From UBA5972 sp964637875 (lineage in GTDB: Bacteria; Pseudomonadota; Alphaproteobacteria; Rhodobacterales; Rhodobacteraceae): 64,000 bases of DNA. The stretch's first letter is position 1. Each line of letters opens with the position of its first letter. Location: contig CAZWXK010000002.1 in NCBI GenBank assembly GCA_964637875.1, forward strand, positions 41,167 to 105,166. Reading direction: 5' to 3'. Positions 16,815 to 25,310 of the stretch are shown here, piece after piece. The position numbers were made by a program, and so were the translations under genes. The notes below the pieces were generated by a model. That model saw nothing but the letters and a program-made list of their open reading frames with translations, was not told the origin of the DNA and made no database searches.

Positions 16815-17141
16815 TCATTTCAATTCTCCAAGAAAACGCGGTTTTCCCAGCTGGTCATAGATGCGCATGCGCGAGCCGGCGCCGAGAACGGCCCGCGCCT
16901 CGCGCAGCCCGCCGAGCGCGCCCGCGATGAGGCGCCGGTTCTCGGCCCCGCGGTTTCTGAGGTGATGCAGCAGGTCAGCATTGACAGCGGTCGAACGCAT
17001 GGTGGATTCAAGCCTGTCAAGCAGCACCATCTGTCGTTGGGAAATATCGGAAAGGACGGCATATTCACCGGCAAGCAGTGCGTCCCGTTCACGGTCAAGA
17101 AGGGAGTTGATCTGGTCGATCAGCTCGGTTGCGCTCGTCAT
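16815..17141 (-). CDS. FlgN-like flagellar chaperone
   Basis: A 108-residue helical protein (ELIDQINSLLDRERDALLAG near the N-terminus, ISQRQMVLLDRLESTM in the middle). Size and pattern fit the FlgN/FliT-type chaperones that escort hook-filament junction proteins FlgK and FlgL to the export gate. The start at 17141 overlaps the stop of the flgJ-like gene (ATGA). The frame stays open upstream to 17858, but that part runs antisense to fliK and is spurious. Confidence 0.75.
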   Translation of the reverse strand: MTSATELIDQINSLLDRERDALLAGEYAVLSDISQRQMVLLDRLESTMRSTAVNADLLHHLRNRGAENRRLIAGALGGLREARAVLGAGSRMRIYDQLGKPRFLGELK

Positions 17142-17422
17142 GGCTGTGCTCGTGCCTTGAGAGACCTGTAAATATCGTCGGCAAGACCGAATCCGCCGAC
17201 CGATTCGATCGTCTTTGCCTGAGCGTCGGCCAGGAACGATGAAAAGGCCTGTTCGCCTGGACCCCCACCGAAACTCGATCGGGCCTTGCCTGCGCCTGCG
17301 GCACGCAGCATTTCGGAAATGAAGGCGGTTTCCAGTTGGCGTGCCGCCTGTTTCAACGAAGTGCCATTTTCGGTTCGGTTCGGATGAAGGCCCGGCAAGG
17401 GCCGGCTGGTCGGTGGAATCAA
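17138..17422 (-). CDS. Rod-binding protein, FlgJ N-terminal domain only
   Basis: A 94-residue protein equal to the rod-capping half of FlgJ: KQAARQLETAFISEMLRAAG, then GPGEQAFSSFLADAQAKTIE and a glycine-rich end leading to the final helix. It lacks the muramidase domain of enterobacterial FlgJ; the transglycosylase at 2346-3170 probably fills that role. The start is TTG at 17422, chosen because AGGAG lies seven bases upstream and there is no ATG before the conserved region. It overlaps the flgN-like gene by ATGA. Confidence 0.8.
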   Translation of the reverse strand: MIPPTSRPLPGLHPNRTENGTSLKQAARQLETAFISEMLRAAGAGKARSSFGGGPGEQAFSSFLADAQAKTIESVGGFGLADDIYRSLKARAQP

Positions 17423-17472
17423 GTGACGTCTCCTGCACTGCGTGTTTTCTCCATTTCGGCATTTTCGGGTAA

Positions 17473-17483
17473 AGAAATCGTAA
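17473..17483 (-). promoter_or_regulatory. Shared 11-base element upstream of the flgJ-like gene
   Basis: TTACGATTTCT on the minus strand, 50 bases before the TTG start at 17422. It is identical to the element 51 bases before flgB. Here it continues as TTAC-N7-TTACC, a loose CtrA-like pattern (6 of 8). It is also 53 bases before fliK on the other strand. Confidence 0.4.
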
Positions 17484-17536
17484 TGCTTTGCCCCCAGTCT
17501 GATACCGAAGACGGTCGAAACGGATGACGGGGGCCC

Positions 17537-18925
17537 ATGTTTCAGGCAGTGCGAAAAACGATTGAACCGGCAGGCAGCGGCCCCGGCCGGGTGGTGGGGC
17601 CAGGCCCGAACCCGCGGCCCAAGGGAAAGAAGGAAACGCCGCCCCGGCCTTTTGTCGACCAACTCCTGTCCGGTTTTGTTGTCCCGAGCCGCCCGCAGGA
17701 CGCTCCGCATAAACCGCGCATCGGGCCGACCACGGGGGAGCATGGGTTGATACGTGGCGGGACGGTGGCAAAGGCGGCGCGAGCGGCAGCGAAGGCGGGG
17801 GACACGGTTTTCGGACCGGCGATAACGCATTGGAGGGGCGATGACGGGATTGCAACATCGCGACTGCGCGAGAGCGGCATCAACACGGATGGCCGCGTGG
17901 TTGCCGGGGAAGGTGCGGAAAAGGATCACGCGCGAAAGCAGGGCAACCCCGGTTCGAACAACAACACATTCCGCACCCGACGCCAGACATTGCAGGGTAT
18001 TGCCCAGCTCCTCCTTGATGGGGGCAGGAGGGTTGCGGATCGCGGTCCAACAGGTATTCCACGGGCTGTGGACCGACCGCCCGAGCAGGCACGGCCCGGG
18101 CGCTCTGCTCTCGACCCGGCCGGTATGACCGATGGCACAAGGGGGTCGGTTGGAACCGCAACAGGCCCCCTGCCTGCAGCCGGTGCCAGCCATCTTGCAG
18201 CGCCGTCTTTTGCTGCCGAGCCCCAGGGTGTATTGGCCGGCCATATCCTGGAAACACGACCTGTCCCCGCAGGGCACCGGTGGCGGAACCCGGCAAAGCC
18301 ACCAGGGACGGCGGGGATCCAGGTTCTCGTCGACCAGGCAACACGGGACCAGCGACCAGGAGATTCGCAGGTCGGGGGAGACGGCCGGTCGACCGGGTTG
18401 ACCGATCCCGCCTCGCCGGGATCGGGGTATGCGGCGGCTGCCTTGCAAGGGACGGCCGGGGATTGGGCGCGGCCGGGCGAGTATGCGGCGCAGCCACCAG
18501 CCCAATCACCGGCGAGCGCAAGGCAGGTCGTGATGCAGCTTGTCTCGGCCATTTCCGACAGGCGCCAGAACCAGGTGGAGATCCTTCTTCGGCCGCGCGA
18601 ACTGGGGAAGGTGAAATTGTCCATTCGCCATATCGACAAGGCCGTTCTCGTTCATGTGTTTGCCGATCGCCCCGAAACACTCGACCTGATGCGGCGGAAC
18701 AGTTTCATGCTCGAAGGCGAGCTCCGGCAGATGGGCTATGGCGATGTCGGGTTTTCCTTTTCGAACGGGGGCGACAGGGATCACCCGGGCTGGCGCCAGG
18801 CCGACCCGACACCCCGAGGTGTGATGCCGGTGACTGATGGGGGTGAGTGGGCCTCTCGGTCCGACTTGCCGGCATTTGTTGCGCCGCGTCTGGCCGCCCT
18901 CGGGCGGTTGGACCTGAGAATCTGA
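17537..18925 (+). CDS. fliK: Flagellar hook-length control protein FliK
   Basis: A 462-residue secreted ruler that stops hook growth and triggers the FlhB switch. The first 320 residues are disordered, rich in Pro, Gly and Arg, as expected for the N-terminal ruler. The C-terminal Flg_hook domain (about 327-410) has the conserved VEILLRPRELGKVKLSIRH, and LRQMGYGDVGFSFSNG later. Start at an ATG after GGGGG. It is divergent from the flgJ-like gene and 17 bases before flgD, matching the usual fliK-flgD pair. The poorly conserved first part rests on reading-frame integrity only. Confidence 0.88.
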   Translation: MFQAVRKTIEPAGSGPGRVVGPGPNPRPKGKKETPPRPFVDQLLSGFVVPSRPQDAPHKPRIGPTTGEHGLIRGGTVAKAARAAAKAGDTVFGPAITHWRGDDGIATSRLRESGINTDGRVVAGEGAEKDHARKQGNPGSNNNTFRTRRQTLQGIAQLLLDGGRRVADRGPTGIPRAVDRPPEQARPGRSALDPAGMTDGTRGSVGTATGPLPAAGASHLAAPSFAAEPQGVLAGHILETRPVPAGHRWRNPAKPPGTAGIQVLVDQATRDQRPGDSQVGGDGRSTGLTDPASPGSGYAAAALQGTAGDWARPGEYAAQPPAQSPASARQVVMQLVSAISDRRQNQVEILLRPRELGKVKLSIRHIDKAVLVHVFADRPETLDLMRRNSFMLEGELRQMGYGDVGFSFSNGGDRDHPGWRQADPTPRGVMPVTDGGEWASRSDLPAFVAPRLAALGRLDLRI

Positions 18926-18942
18926 AGAAAGGAGTGCAGATC

Positions 18943-19638
18943 ATGGCAGTCGATCCCGTAGCGGCATCCGTCGGGGCAAACGGGCCATCCTCGCAGGTTT
19001 CACGCGCGCAGGCGAAAACCGGCAGGCAAAACGGCGCCGGCGCGGCCGATTTCGATACCTTCCTGAAACTTCTGACCACCCAGATGAAGAGTCAGGATCC
19101 GTTGAACCCGCTGCAATCGACCGATTTCATTGCCCAGCTCGCCAATTTCTCGTCGGTCGAGCAGGAAGTCCGCATGAATGACTCGCTTCAGAAAATTGCG
19201 GGGACACTGGGTGGCAACTCGGCCAGCGCCCTGGCCGGCTGGGTTGGGAAATTTGTCCGGGCCGATGGCAGGGTACGCCTTCAGGGCAGCCCCGTGCAGA
19301 TCGAGCTCGACCCGGTGTCCGGTGCCGACAAGGCCCAGCTTGTCGTACGAGACGATACGGGAAACGAGGTGCAGCGCCTGTCGGTGCCGCTGGATCAGCC
19401 CATGTTTTCATGGAACGGGGTTGACCGCGACGGAATGTCACTGGCGCCCGGCAACTATGACCTTTCGATTGAAAGCTTTTCACAAGGCAAGATGATCGAC
19501 ACACATCCGGTAGGCGGGTTTGCAAACGTGGTCGAAGCCCGGCTTGATCAGGGCAAGGTTTTCCTGATCCTGGATAATGGGCTGACGGTTGCCGCAGACA
19601 GGGTTTCCGCAGTGCGTCGTAACCGCCCGGCGCAATGA
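18943..19638 (+). CDS. flgD: Flagellar hook-capping protein FlgD
   Basis: A 231-residue scaffold that caps the growing hook. The FlgD N-terminal motif is exact (FLKLLTTQMKSQDPLNPLQS, then FIAQLANFSSVEQ). The C-terminal half has a FLG/Ig-like fold (QRLSVPLDQPMFSWNGVDRD, APGNYDLSIES). The ATG at 18943 has a perfect AAAGGAG site. It is the last flagellar gene of the cluster; hook protein FlgE is not in the window. Confidence 0.96.
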   Translation: MAVDPVAASVGANGPSSQVSRAQAKTGRQNGAGAADFDTFLKLLTTQMKSQDPLNPLQSTDFIAQLANFSSVEQEVRMNDSLQKIAGTLGGNSASALAGWVGKFVRADGRVRLQGSPVQIELDPVSGADKAQLVVRDDTGNEVQRLSVPLDQPMFSWNGVDRDGMSLAPGNYDLSIESFSQGKMIDTHPVGGFANVVEARLDQGKVFLILDNGLTVAADRVSAVRRNRPAQ

Positions 19639-19731
19639 CGGACAGGTGCGGTTTCCGGCATCAGCTATGGAAATCCGCGCGGTTGCGACACATAATCGCC
19701 AGCCTGAGAGGGCAGGGCAGGGGGTGACCCG

Positions 19732-20667
19732 GTGCAACCGACAAGTGCCAGCATGGAACGTGATGGGGAACATGTCCCGAGATGGCGCACCGTACTGGCG
19801 AGACGGGGAATCCTGCCGTCGTCATCGAAATGGAAGACACTTGCCGGCGGCCGAACGAATCGCGTCTGGAAAGTTGACGCGCCTGGCGGCCCCTTTGTCT
19901 GCAAATTGTTCACAGGCGGCCGGAACCCGCTCTATCCCAACCTTCCCGAGGCTGAATATCAGGTGCTGAAGCTGCTTGCCGGTCAGGGGATCGCCCCCGA
20001 TCCCGTTGCCCTGGTTGCTGATGGCGGCGAAATCATGCTGGTCAACCGCTATGTCCGGGGCATTACCGGTTTGGGAAATCCAACTCAGGTGGCGCGGTTG
20101 CTGGGCCGCCTGCCCGTGCTGTCGGAAAAGACGGGATTGCGGCATATCGCAGCCGGCCCGACGGCATTGATCATACAGACCGAACAGATCCTGCGGGCGT
20201 GTCGCCGCCTGCCATCCGGTCTGCCGCGGAAGTTGGCCTCGCCCCGGGTCGCCGCCCCGCAAAAGCTGTCGCTGGTGCATGGCGATGTGGTTGCAGGCAA
20301 TATCGTCCTTGCCGGTTCGGGGCCGGTTCTGATCGATTGGCAATGCCCCGCCATCGGGGATCCGTGCGAGGATATCGCGTCATACCTGTCGCCCGCCATG
20401 CAGTATCTTTATGCTGGAGAGATCATGTCGCCTGCAGGGAAAGCGGCCTTTCTGAATGCCTGTCCCGACCCCGAGGTGGTACGGCGATATCGCGCCCTGG
20501 CGCCCCTGTATCACTGGCGGATGGCCGCGTATTGTCACTGGCGGGCAGAACGCGGTGCACGAGATTATGGCCGCGCCCTGGAGATCGAGCTAGCCGCCCT
20601 GTATCAGTCCCAGCGCGATGAAAAGCAGGCTTGCCGCGATCACGCCCAGCCCGAAATACCCGGCTGA
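19732..20667 (+). CDS. Phosphotransferase of the APH/choline kinase fold
   Basis: A 311-residue kinase-like protein. It shows AGGRTNRVWKVDA (phosphate loop) with VCKLF as the lysine strand, the Brenner catalytic loop HGDVVAGN (about residues 183-190), and the metal-binding strand LIDWQ in place of DFG, followed by GDPCEDIASYLS. These are features of choline/ethanolamine or aminoglycoside-type phosphotransferases; the substrate cannot be read. GTG at 19732 has AGGGGG in front; an ATG at 19753 is an alternative. The last 78 bases overlap the 3' end of ubiB on the other strand. Confidence 0.8.
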   Translation: MQPTSASMERDGEHVPRWRTVLARRGILPSSSKWKTLAGGRTNRVWKVDAPGGPFVCKLFTGGRNPLYPNLPEAEYQVLKLLAGQGIAPDPVALVADGGEIMLVNRYVRGITGLGNPTQVARLLGRLPVLSEKTGLRHIAAGPTALIIQTEQILRACRRLPSGLPRKLASPRVAAPQKLSLVHGDVVAGNIVLAGSGPVLIDWQCPAIGDPCEDIASYLSPAMQYLYAGEIMSPAGKAAFLNACPDPEVVRRYRALAPLYHWRMAAYCHWRAERGARDYGRALEIELAALYQSQRDEKQACRDHAQPEIPG

Positions 20668-22128
20668 GCCCATGACAGGTTCGCGCCCGCGCGGTTTTTC
20701 CGGTGACGTCAGGCGGATCAGCGCGGCCTCGGTGACCTTGGGCAGACGCGGCCCGAAACGGGCAACGATTCGCGCTGTTGCCACGAGGTCGCGTATGGCT
20801 GCACGAGGGCCGACATTGTCCATGATATAGGTTTCCACCACTGGGCGGGCGACCTCCCACATGTTCAGCGACGGGTCCAGTGAACGCGAAACCCCCTCCA
20901 CGACAACCATCGTGCGTTGCAGAAGGATCAGTTCGATCCGGGTTTCCATGCCGAATTGTTCGGTTACATCGAACAGGTGTGCCAGCAGCCGCGCCATCGA
21001 GATATGGCTGGCTTCGACGCCAAAGATCGGCTCTCCGACCGACCGCAACGCCTGGGCGAATTCATCGACATCCTGGTCGGCCGGAACATAGCCGGCCTCG
21101 AAATGGACCTCGGCCACCTTGCGGTAATCCTTGCGGATGAACCCCATCAGGATCTCGGCATAGACGCGGCGGGTATATTCGTCGATTCGCCCCATGATGC
21201 CGAAATCCAGCGCGATCAGATCGCCATTTTCGGCAACCTTCAGATTTCCCTGGTGCATGTCGGCGTGAAAATAGCCGTCACGCAACGCATGGCGCAGGAA
21301 CATCTGGATCACGCGCGCGCCCAGTTCCTTGAGGTCGTGACCTACGGCAAGCAGGGCCTTGTTGTCTCCCAGCGGGATGCCCTCGGCCCATTCCAGGGTC
21401 ATAACGCGGCGTGCGCACAGATCCCAGTTCAGGCCGGGTACGCGAAATCCCTGATCATCTGCCGTGTTGGCCGCGAATTCTGCTGCCGCCGAGGCCTCCA
21501 TCCGCAGGTCGAGTTCCCCTTTCACGACCGAATCGAAATGTGCCACGACATCGTTCGGGTGCAACCTGCGCGAAGCGGGTGAAAGCAGTTCGATGATTGC
21601 AGCGGCGAAATAGAAGGCGTCGATGTCGCGCCGGAACAGCCGTTCGATATCGGGGCGCAGGATCTTGACGGCCACCTCCTGGCCGGTATCGCGCAGCTTC
21701 GCCCGGTGAACCTGCGCGATCGAGGCGGCAGCGACGGGCTCGCTGAAGGACGAAAACAGGCTGTCGACGCTGGCGCCCAGCTCGGCCTCGACGGCCTTGT
21801 GGGCCTCGGCCATGGAAAAGGGAGGCAGCTTGTCCTGAAGAATCCGCAACTGGCCGGCCAGCTCGTCGCCCACGACATCGGGGCGGGTCGAAAGAATCTG
21901 GCCGAACTTGATATAGGCCGGGCCGAGCGCCGTCAGTGCCCGCAGGATCGGGGGCTGGCTCTCGTCGCCCTTCAGTCCCAGCCATTTGAAGGGCCATCCC
22001 ATGATACGCGCAGTGATGCGCAGGGCCGGTGGCGCGTCCACTGCTTCGAGGATGAGTTTCATCGCGCCGGTGCGCTCGAAGGTGGCGCCCGTACGGATCA
22101 GCCGCCAGATGTTGTGAGGTCCGCGCAT
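20590..22128 (-). CDS. ubiB: Ubiquinone biosynthesis kinase-like protein UbiB
   Basis: A 512-residue atypical kinase/ATPase needed for ubiquinone synthesis, at the inner membrane. Diagnostic motifs are KFGQ (YIKFGQILSTRPD), the A-rich loop AAASIAQVHRA, VAVKIL lysine, DMHQGN catalytic loop and ALDFGIMGR metal site. A C-terminal hydrophobic segment (FGLGVIAASLLFIALGLIQ) anchors it. It starts three bases after ubiE, the usual pairing. Confidence 0.97.
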   Translation of the reverse strand: MRGPHNIWRLIRTGATFERTGAMKLILEAVDAPPALRITARIMGWPFKWLGLKGDESQPPILRALTALGPAYIKFGQILSTRPDVVGDELAGQLRILQDKLPPFSMAEAHKAVEAELGASVDSLFSSFSEPVAAASIAQVHRAKLRDTGQEVAVKILRPDIERLFRRDIDAFYFAAAIIELLSPASRRLHPNDVVAHFDSVVKGELDLRMEASAAAEFAANTADDQGFRVPGLNWDLCARRVMTLEWAEGIPLGDNKALLAVGHDLKELGARVIQMFLRHALRDGYFHADMHQGNLKVAENGDLIALDFGIMGRIDEYTRRVYAEILMGFIRKDYRKVAEVHFEAGYVPADQDVDEFAQALRSVGEPIFGVEASHISMARLLAHLFDVTEQFGMETRIELILLQRTMVVVEGVSRSLDPSLNMWEVARPVVETYIMDNVGPRAAIRDLVATARIVARFGPRLPKVTEAALIRLTSPEKPRGREPVMGSAGYFGLGVIAASLLFIALGLIQGG

Positions 22129-22131
22129 GTC

Positions 22132-22884
22132 TCAGATTTTCCAGCCAGAGTGCAGCGCAACGATTCCCATCGAGAGGTTGCGATATTTGACGTTTTCAAA
22201 ACCGCCGCGTCGTATCATGTCGGCGAAAACCTCTTGTGGGGGGAATTTGCGGATGCTTTCGACGAGATACTGGTATGAATCGCGATCGTTTGCGATGATT
22301 TGTCCCAGCGGAGGGATGATGTTGAAGGAATAGCGGTCATACAGCCACTGCAGGGCAGGGGTGGGCATCTGGCTGAATTCCAGCACCATCATGCGACCGC
22401 CGGGCCTGAGTACACGAAAGGCCTCGTTGATCGCGTCCTGTATGCGGGTAACGTTCCGGATGCCGAACGAGATCGTGTAAACATCAAAACTGTCATCGGC
22501 AAAGGGCAGCGCCATCGCGTCACCACAGACCCAATCGAGACGGTCCGCCATCTGGGCCGCTTCGGCCCGCTTGCGACCCTCGTCGAGCATGCCCTGGGTC
22601 ATGTCCAGAACGGTCACATGAGCATTTGGCGCGCGCTTGAGAAACCGGAACGCAATGTCGCCGGTGCCGCCAGCGACGTCGAGCAGATGCTGCCCATCGC
22701 GCGGGGCCAGCCAGTCCATCATCGCGTCTTTCCAGAGGCGGTGGATTCCGAGCGACATGGCGTCATTCATCACGTCGTATTTCGACGCGACATTGGTGAA
22801 CACACCATGTACCATTCCGGCCTTGGCCTCTTCCGGTACCGTGCGAAAGCCGAAATGGGTGGTTTTTGAGCCTGAGTCTGTCAT
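22132..22884 (-). CDS. ubiE: Ubiquinone/menaquinone methyltransferase UbiE
   Basis: A 250-residue SAM-dependent C-methyltransferase. Motifs: KTTHFGFRTVPEEAKAGMV at the N-terminus, YDVMNDAMSLGIHRLWK, the SAM loop LLDVAGGTGDIAF, NVTRIQDAINEAFRVLRPGG and the C-terminal SGWKI. The ATG at 22884 gives the normal N-terminus; an ATG six codons further up has a weak ribosome site. It is divergent from mutM across 94 bases, an arrangement conserved in alphaproteobacteria. Confidence 0.97.
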   Translation of the reverse strand: MTDSGSKTTHFGFRTVPEEAKAGMVHGVFTNVASKYDVMNDAMSLGIHRLWKDAMMDWLAPRDGQHLLDVAGGTGDIAFRFLKRAPNAHVTVLDMTQGMLDEGRKRAEAAQMADRLDWVCGDAMALPFADDSFDVYTISFGIRNVTRIQDAINEAFRVLRPGGRMMVLEFSQMPTPALQWLYDRYSFNIIPPLGQIIANDRDSYQYLVESIRKFPPQEVFADMIRRGGFENVKYRNLSMGIVALHSGWKI

Positions 22885-22978
22885 GGGGCCTTGCCGGATC
22901 ATGAAACTGCCTATTCTTATAGGGAAGTTTGCGGGGGACACAATGCGCCTGGGTGGGGCCAGCAACAAAAGGTGAAGA

Positions 22979-23800
22979 ATGCCGGAATTGCCCGAGGTCG
23001 AAACCGTCAGGCGTGGATTGCAGCCCCTGATCGAGGGGCAGACAATTCGCCACGTCACGTTGCGCCGCGACGGGCTGCGCAGACCATTTCCGCCCGGCAT
23101 GGCCGATCGGTTGGCGGGGGTCCGTGTGGAAAGGCTGCGTCGGCGGGGAAAATATATCCTGGGTGATCTGTCGTCGGGCGATGTGCTGCTGATTCATCTG
23201 GGAATGACGGGCCGTTTCCATCATGGCGGTAAGGCACCCGGCACACATGACCATCTGGTGATCGCGCTGCAGTCGGGCAAGACGATCCTTTACAACGACC
23301 CCCGCCGATTTGGTGTGATCGACCTGTTTTCGGGTGCCGATGAGGTGCGCCACCCCCTGTTGCGCAACCTGGGTCCCGAACCTCTGGGGCCCGATTTCGA
23401 CGCGAATCATCTGTATCGGGCCTTTGTCGGGCGGACCGCGGCGGTAAAGTCGGCTCTCCTCGACCAGGGGATCGTGGCCGGGCTGGGCAATATCTATGTG
23501 TCCGAGGCCCTTTGGCGCGCCCGTGTCAGCCCCCTGCGCCCTGCGGGGCGCATCTCGCGCGCGCGGGTTGCCCAACTGGTGCGGGCGATTCGCGACGTCC
23601 TGAGCGACGCGATACGGGGCGGCGGCTCGACGCTGCGGGATTATCGCCGCATCGATGGCGAAATAGGCGGGTTCCAGGAAAGTTTTGCCGTTTACGGACG
23701 CGATGGCGAGCCTTGCCGAACTGCTGATTGCAAAGGAAAAATCAGGAGAATCACCCAGACAGGACGCACGACTTTCTATTGTGCGCTCTGCCAAAGATAG
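22979..23800 (+). CDS. mutM: Formamidopyrimidine-DNA glycosylase MutM (Fpg)
   Basis: A 273-residue bifunctional glycosylase/AP lyase that removes 8-oxoguanine and FapyG. The mature N-terminus PELPEVE provides the catalytic proline (P2) and glutamate (E3). The beta-turn lysine is in RRGKYIL, the helix-two-turn-helix region includes GLGNIYVSEALWRA, and the C-terminal zinc finger has four cysteines (CRTADC and CALC). All key residues are intact. Together with MutY (46555-47628) it makes the GO repair system. Confidence 0.98.
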   Translation: MPELPEVETVRRGLQPLIEGQTIRHVTLRRDGLRRPFPPGMADRLAGVRVERLRRRGKYILGDLSSGDVLLIHLGMTGRFHHGGKAPGTHDHLVIALQSGKTILYNDPRRFGVIDLFSGADEVRHPLLRNLGPEPLGPDFDANHLYRAFVGRTAAVKSALLDQGIVAGLGNIYVSEALWRARVSPLRPAGRISRARVAQLVRAIRDVLSDAIRGGGSTLRDYRRIDGEIGGFQESFAVYGRDGEPCRTADCKGKIRRITQTGRTTFYCALCQR

Positions 23801-23801
23801 C

Positions 23802-23829
23802 TTGAAACGGGCGCCCAAACTGGTATTTG
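23802..23829 (+). promoter_or_regulatory. Possible promoter before the enoyl-CoA hydratase gene
   Basis: TTGAAA (23802-23807), a 16-base spacer and TATTTG (23824-23829), 30 bases before the ATG at 23860. Confidence 0.35.
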
Positions 23830-23859
23830 AGGCCTCCATGAGCCGCTCGGAGGGAACCA

Positions 23860-24636
23860 ATGGCCTATGAGACCCTGATTGTCGAAGTCGAAGATCATGT
23901 CGGCCTGATTCGTCTGAACCGTCCCGAGGCCCTGAACGCATTGAACAGCCAGATGCTGCAAGAGCTGGCCGCAGCCGTGCAGTCGATGCAGGAAAATGAT
24001 TCCGTGCGTGTCATCGTGCTGACCGGATCGGACAAGGCCTTTGCCGCCGGCGCCGACATCAAGGAGATGTCGGAGAAATCCTATGTCGACATGTTCGCGT
24101 CCGACTTTTTCACGCCCGAGACCGAGGCCTTCTTGCGCTGTCGCAAACCGATCATCGCGGCAGTTGCCGGTTATGCCCTGGGCGGAGGATGCGAGCTGGC
24201 CATGATGTGCGATTTCATCATCGCCGCCGATACTGCCAAGTTCGGCCAGCCCGAAATCAACCTCGGGGTCATCGCCGGCATCGGCGGCACGCAGCGCCTC
24301 ACCCGGTTCGTGGGCAAGTCCAAGTCGATGGAAATGCATCTGACAGGGCGTTTCATGGATGCAGACGAGGCCGAGCGTGCCGGCCTTGTCAGTCGCGTTG
24401 TTCCGGCAAAGAAACTCATGGATGACGTGATGGCAACCGCTGCCAAGATCGCCGAGAAATCCACCCTTACCACCATGGCGGTGAAAGAGGCGGTCAACCG
24501 CGCATACGAAACCACGCTGCGCGAGGGTGTGCTTTTCGAACGCCGACTGTTCCATTCGCTTTTCGCGACCGAGGATCAAGCCGAAGGCATGGCGGCCTTT
24601 CTCGAAAAACGCGAGCCGCAGTTTCGCGGCAAATGA
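23860..24636 (+). CDS. Enoyl-CoA hydratase
   Basis: A 258-residue crotonase-fold enzyme hydrating 2-enoyl-CoA in beta-oxidation or related acyl-CoA routes. Both catalytic glutamates are present: E112 in GGGCELAMMCD and E132 in FGQPEINLGVIAG. The oxyanion-hole region is AFAAGADIKEM. This residue set is typical of short-chain enoyl-CoA hydratase (EchA/FadB1 type). GGAGGG lies before the start. It stands alone between mutM and rpsT; compare the second crotonase at 36063-36791, which lacks both glutamates. Confidence 0.93.
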   Translation: MAYETLIVEVEDHVGLIRLNRPEALNALNSQMLQELAAAVQSMQENDSVRVIVLTGSDKAFAAGADIKEMSEKSYVDMFASDFFTPETEAFLRCRKPIIAAVAGYALGGGCELAMMCDFIIAADTAKFGQPEINLGVIAGIGGTQRLTRFVGKSKSMEMHLTGRFMDADEAERAGLVSRVVPAKKLMDDVMATAAKIAEKSTLTTMAVKEAVNRAYETTLREGVLFERRLFHSLFATEDQAEGMAAFLEKREPQFRGK

Positions 24637-24660
24637 CACGAAAAAACCACCTGCGCCCAG

Positions 24661-24689
24661 TTGACTTGAGCCAGACTCACGTCTAGAAG
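24661..24689 (+). promoter_or_regulatory. Promoter of rpsT
   Basis: TTGACT (24661-24666), a 17-base spacer and TAGAAG (24684-24689), 42 bases upstream of the rpsT ATG. A good housekeeping-sigma match. Confidence 0.6.
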
Positions 24690-24731
24690 CGCGTTTCATC
24701 TTTCGATAACCGAAAAGACCGGAATTAGCAC

Positions 24732-24998
24732 ATGGCCAACTCGCCACAATCCAAGAAACGCGCGCGCCAGGCGGCGCGGCGTACGCTCGTGAACAAGTCT
24801 CGCCGCACCCGGATCCGCACCTTCATCCGCAAGGTGGAAGAGGCGATCGCCGGCGGCGATCAGGCCACCGCTGCCGAGGCACTGCGCGCGGCCCAGCCTG
24901 AAATCATGCGGGGCGTCACCAAGGGCGTGCTGCATCGCAACACGGCCAGCCGGAAGATTTCCCGCCTTGCCAAGAGGGTCAAGTCGCTGAGCGCCTGA
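24732..24998 (+). CDS. rpsT: 30S ribosomal protein S20
   Basis: An 88-residue, very basic helical protein that binds 16S rRNA. The N-terminus (MANSPQSKKRARQAARRTLV) and the C-terminal region (GVLHRNTASRKISRLAKRVK) are diagnostic. It has its own promoter and a strong intrinsic terminator, so it is a monocistronic unit just before the dnaA block, as in many alphaproteobacteria. Confidence 0.98.
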   Translation: MANSPQSKKRARQAARRTLVNKSRRTRIRTFIRKVEEAIAGGDQATAAEALRAAQPEIMRGVTKGVLHRNTASRKISRLAKRVKSLSA

Positions 24999-25029
24999 TC
25001 GGGCAACGTGACCTTGCGAGAAATTTCAT

Positions 25030-25060
25030 GACGCGGCCCTCGACGGGCTGCGTCTTTTTT
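25030..25060 (+). terminator. Intrinsic terminator of rpsT
   Basis: GACGCGGCCC (25030-25039) pairs with GGGCTGCGTC (25045-25054) over ten base pairs (one G-T), loop TCGAC, followed by six T residues. Confidence 0.93.
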
Positions 25061-25280
25061 GATGTGCGCCGATCTGTGGCCTGCAAACGTTTCGGTTGCA
25101 ACGGGTGATTCCCCGTTTTGCCGGTGCGCGTGTCTGCCGGGCGGCGACGACCCGGCGCCATTGCGCCATTTTGCCACCACGCCCTATGGCATGGAGGGGC
25201 CATGAACCATAGATTTGGGGGGTGGGGAATGTGCCCGAGATTCGCCGCTCACGAATATCCGAGTCAAGTGTGAAGAGTCG

Positions 25281-25310
25281 TTGAAAGGTTCGGCCACGAC
25301 CTGCTAGCTT
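25281..25310 (+). promoter_or_regulatory. Candidate promoter of the rhodanese-dnaA unit
   Basis: TTGAAA (25281-25286), an 18-base spacer and TAGCTT (25305-25310), 33 bases before the rhodanese ATG at 25344. Confidence 0.45.

Noticed and set aside
17423..17536. A sigma-28 promoter for fliK, from TAAAGAAA.
   Set aside because: The matching downstream GCCGATAA element is absent (GCCCCCAG at the right distance).
16815..17858. A 347-residue reading of the flgN-like gene.
   Set aside because: The extra 239 residues run antisense through fliK and across the flgJ-like gene in another frame; the ATGA-coupled start at 17141 is the natural one.
19732..20667. Aminoglycoside-resistance phosphotransferase.
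   Set aside because: The fold is shared by choline, ethanolamine and other small-molecule kinases; nothing in the sequence or context points to antibiotic resistance.
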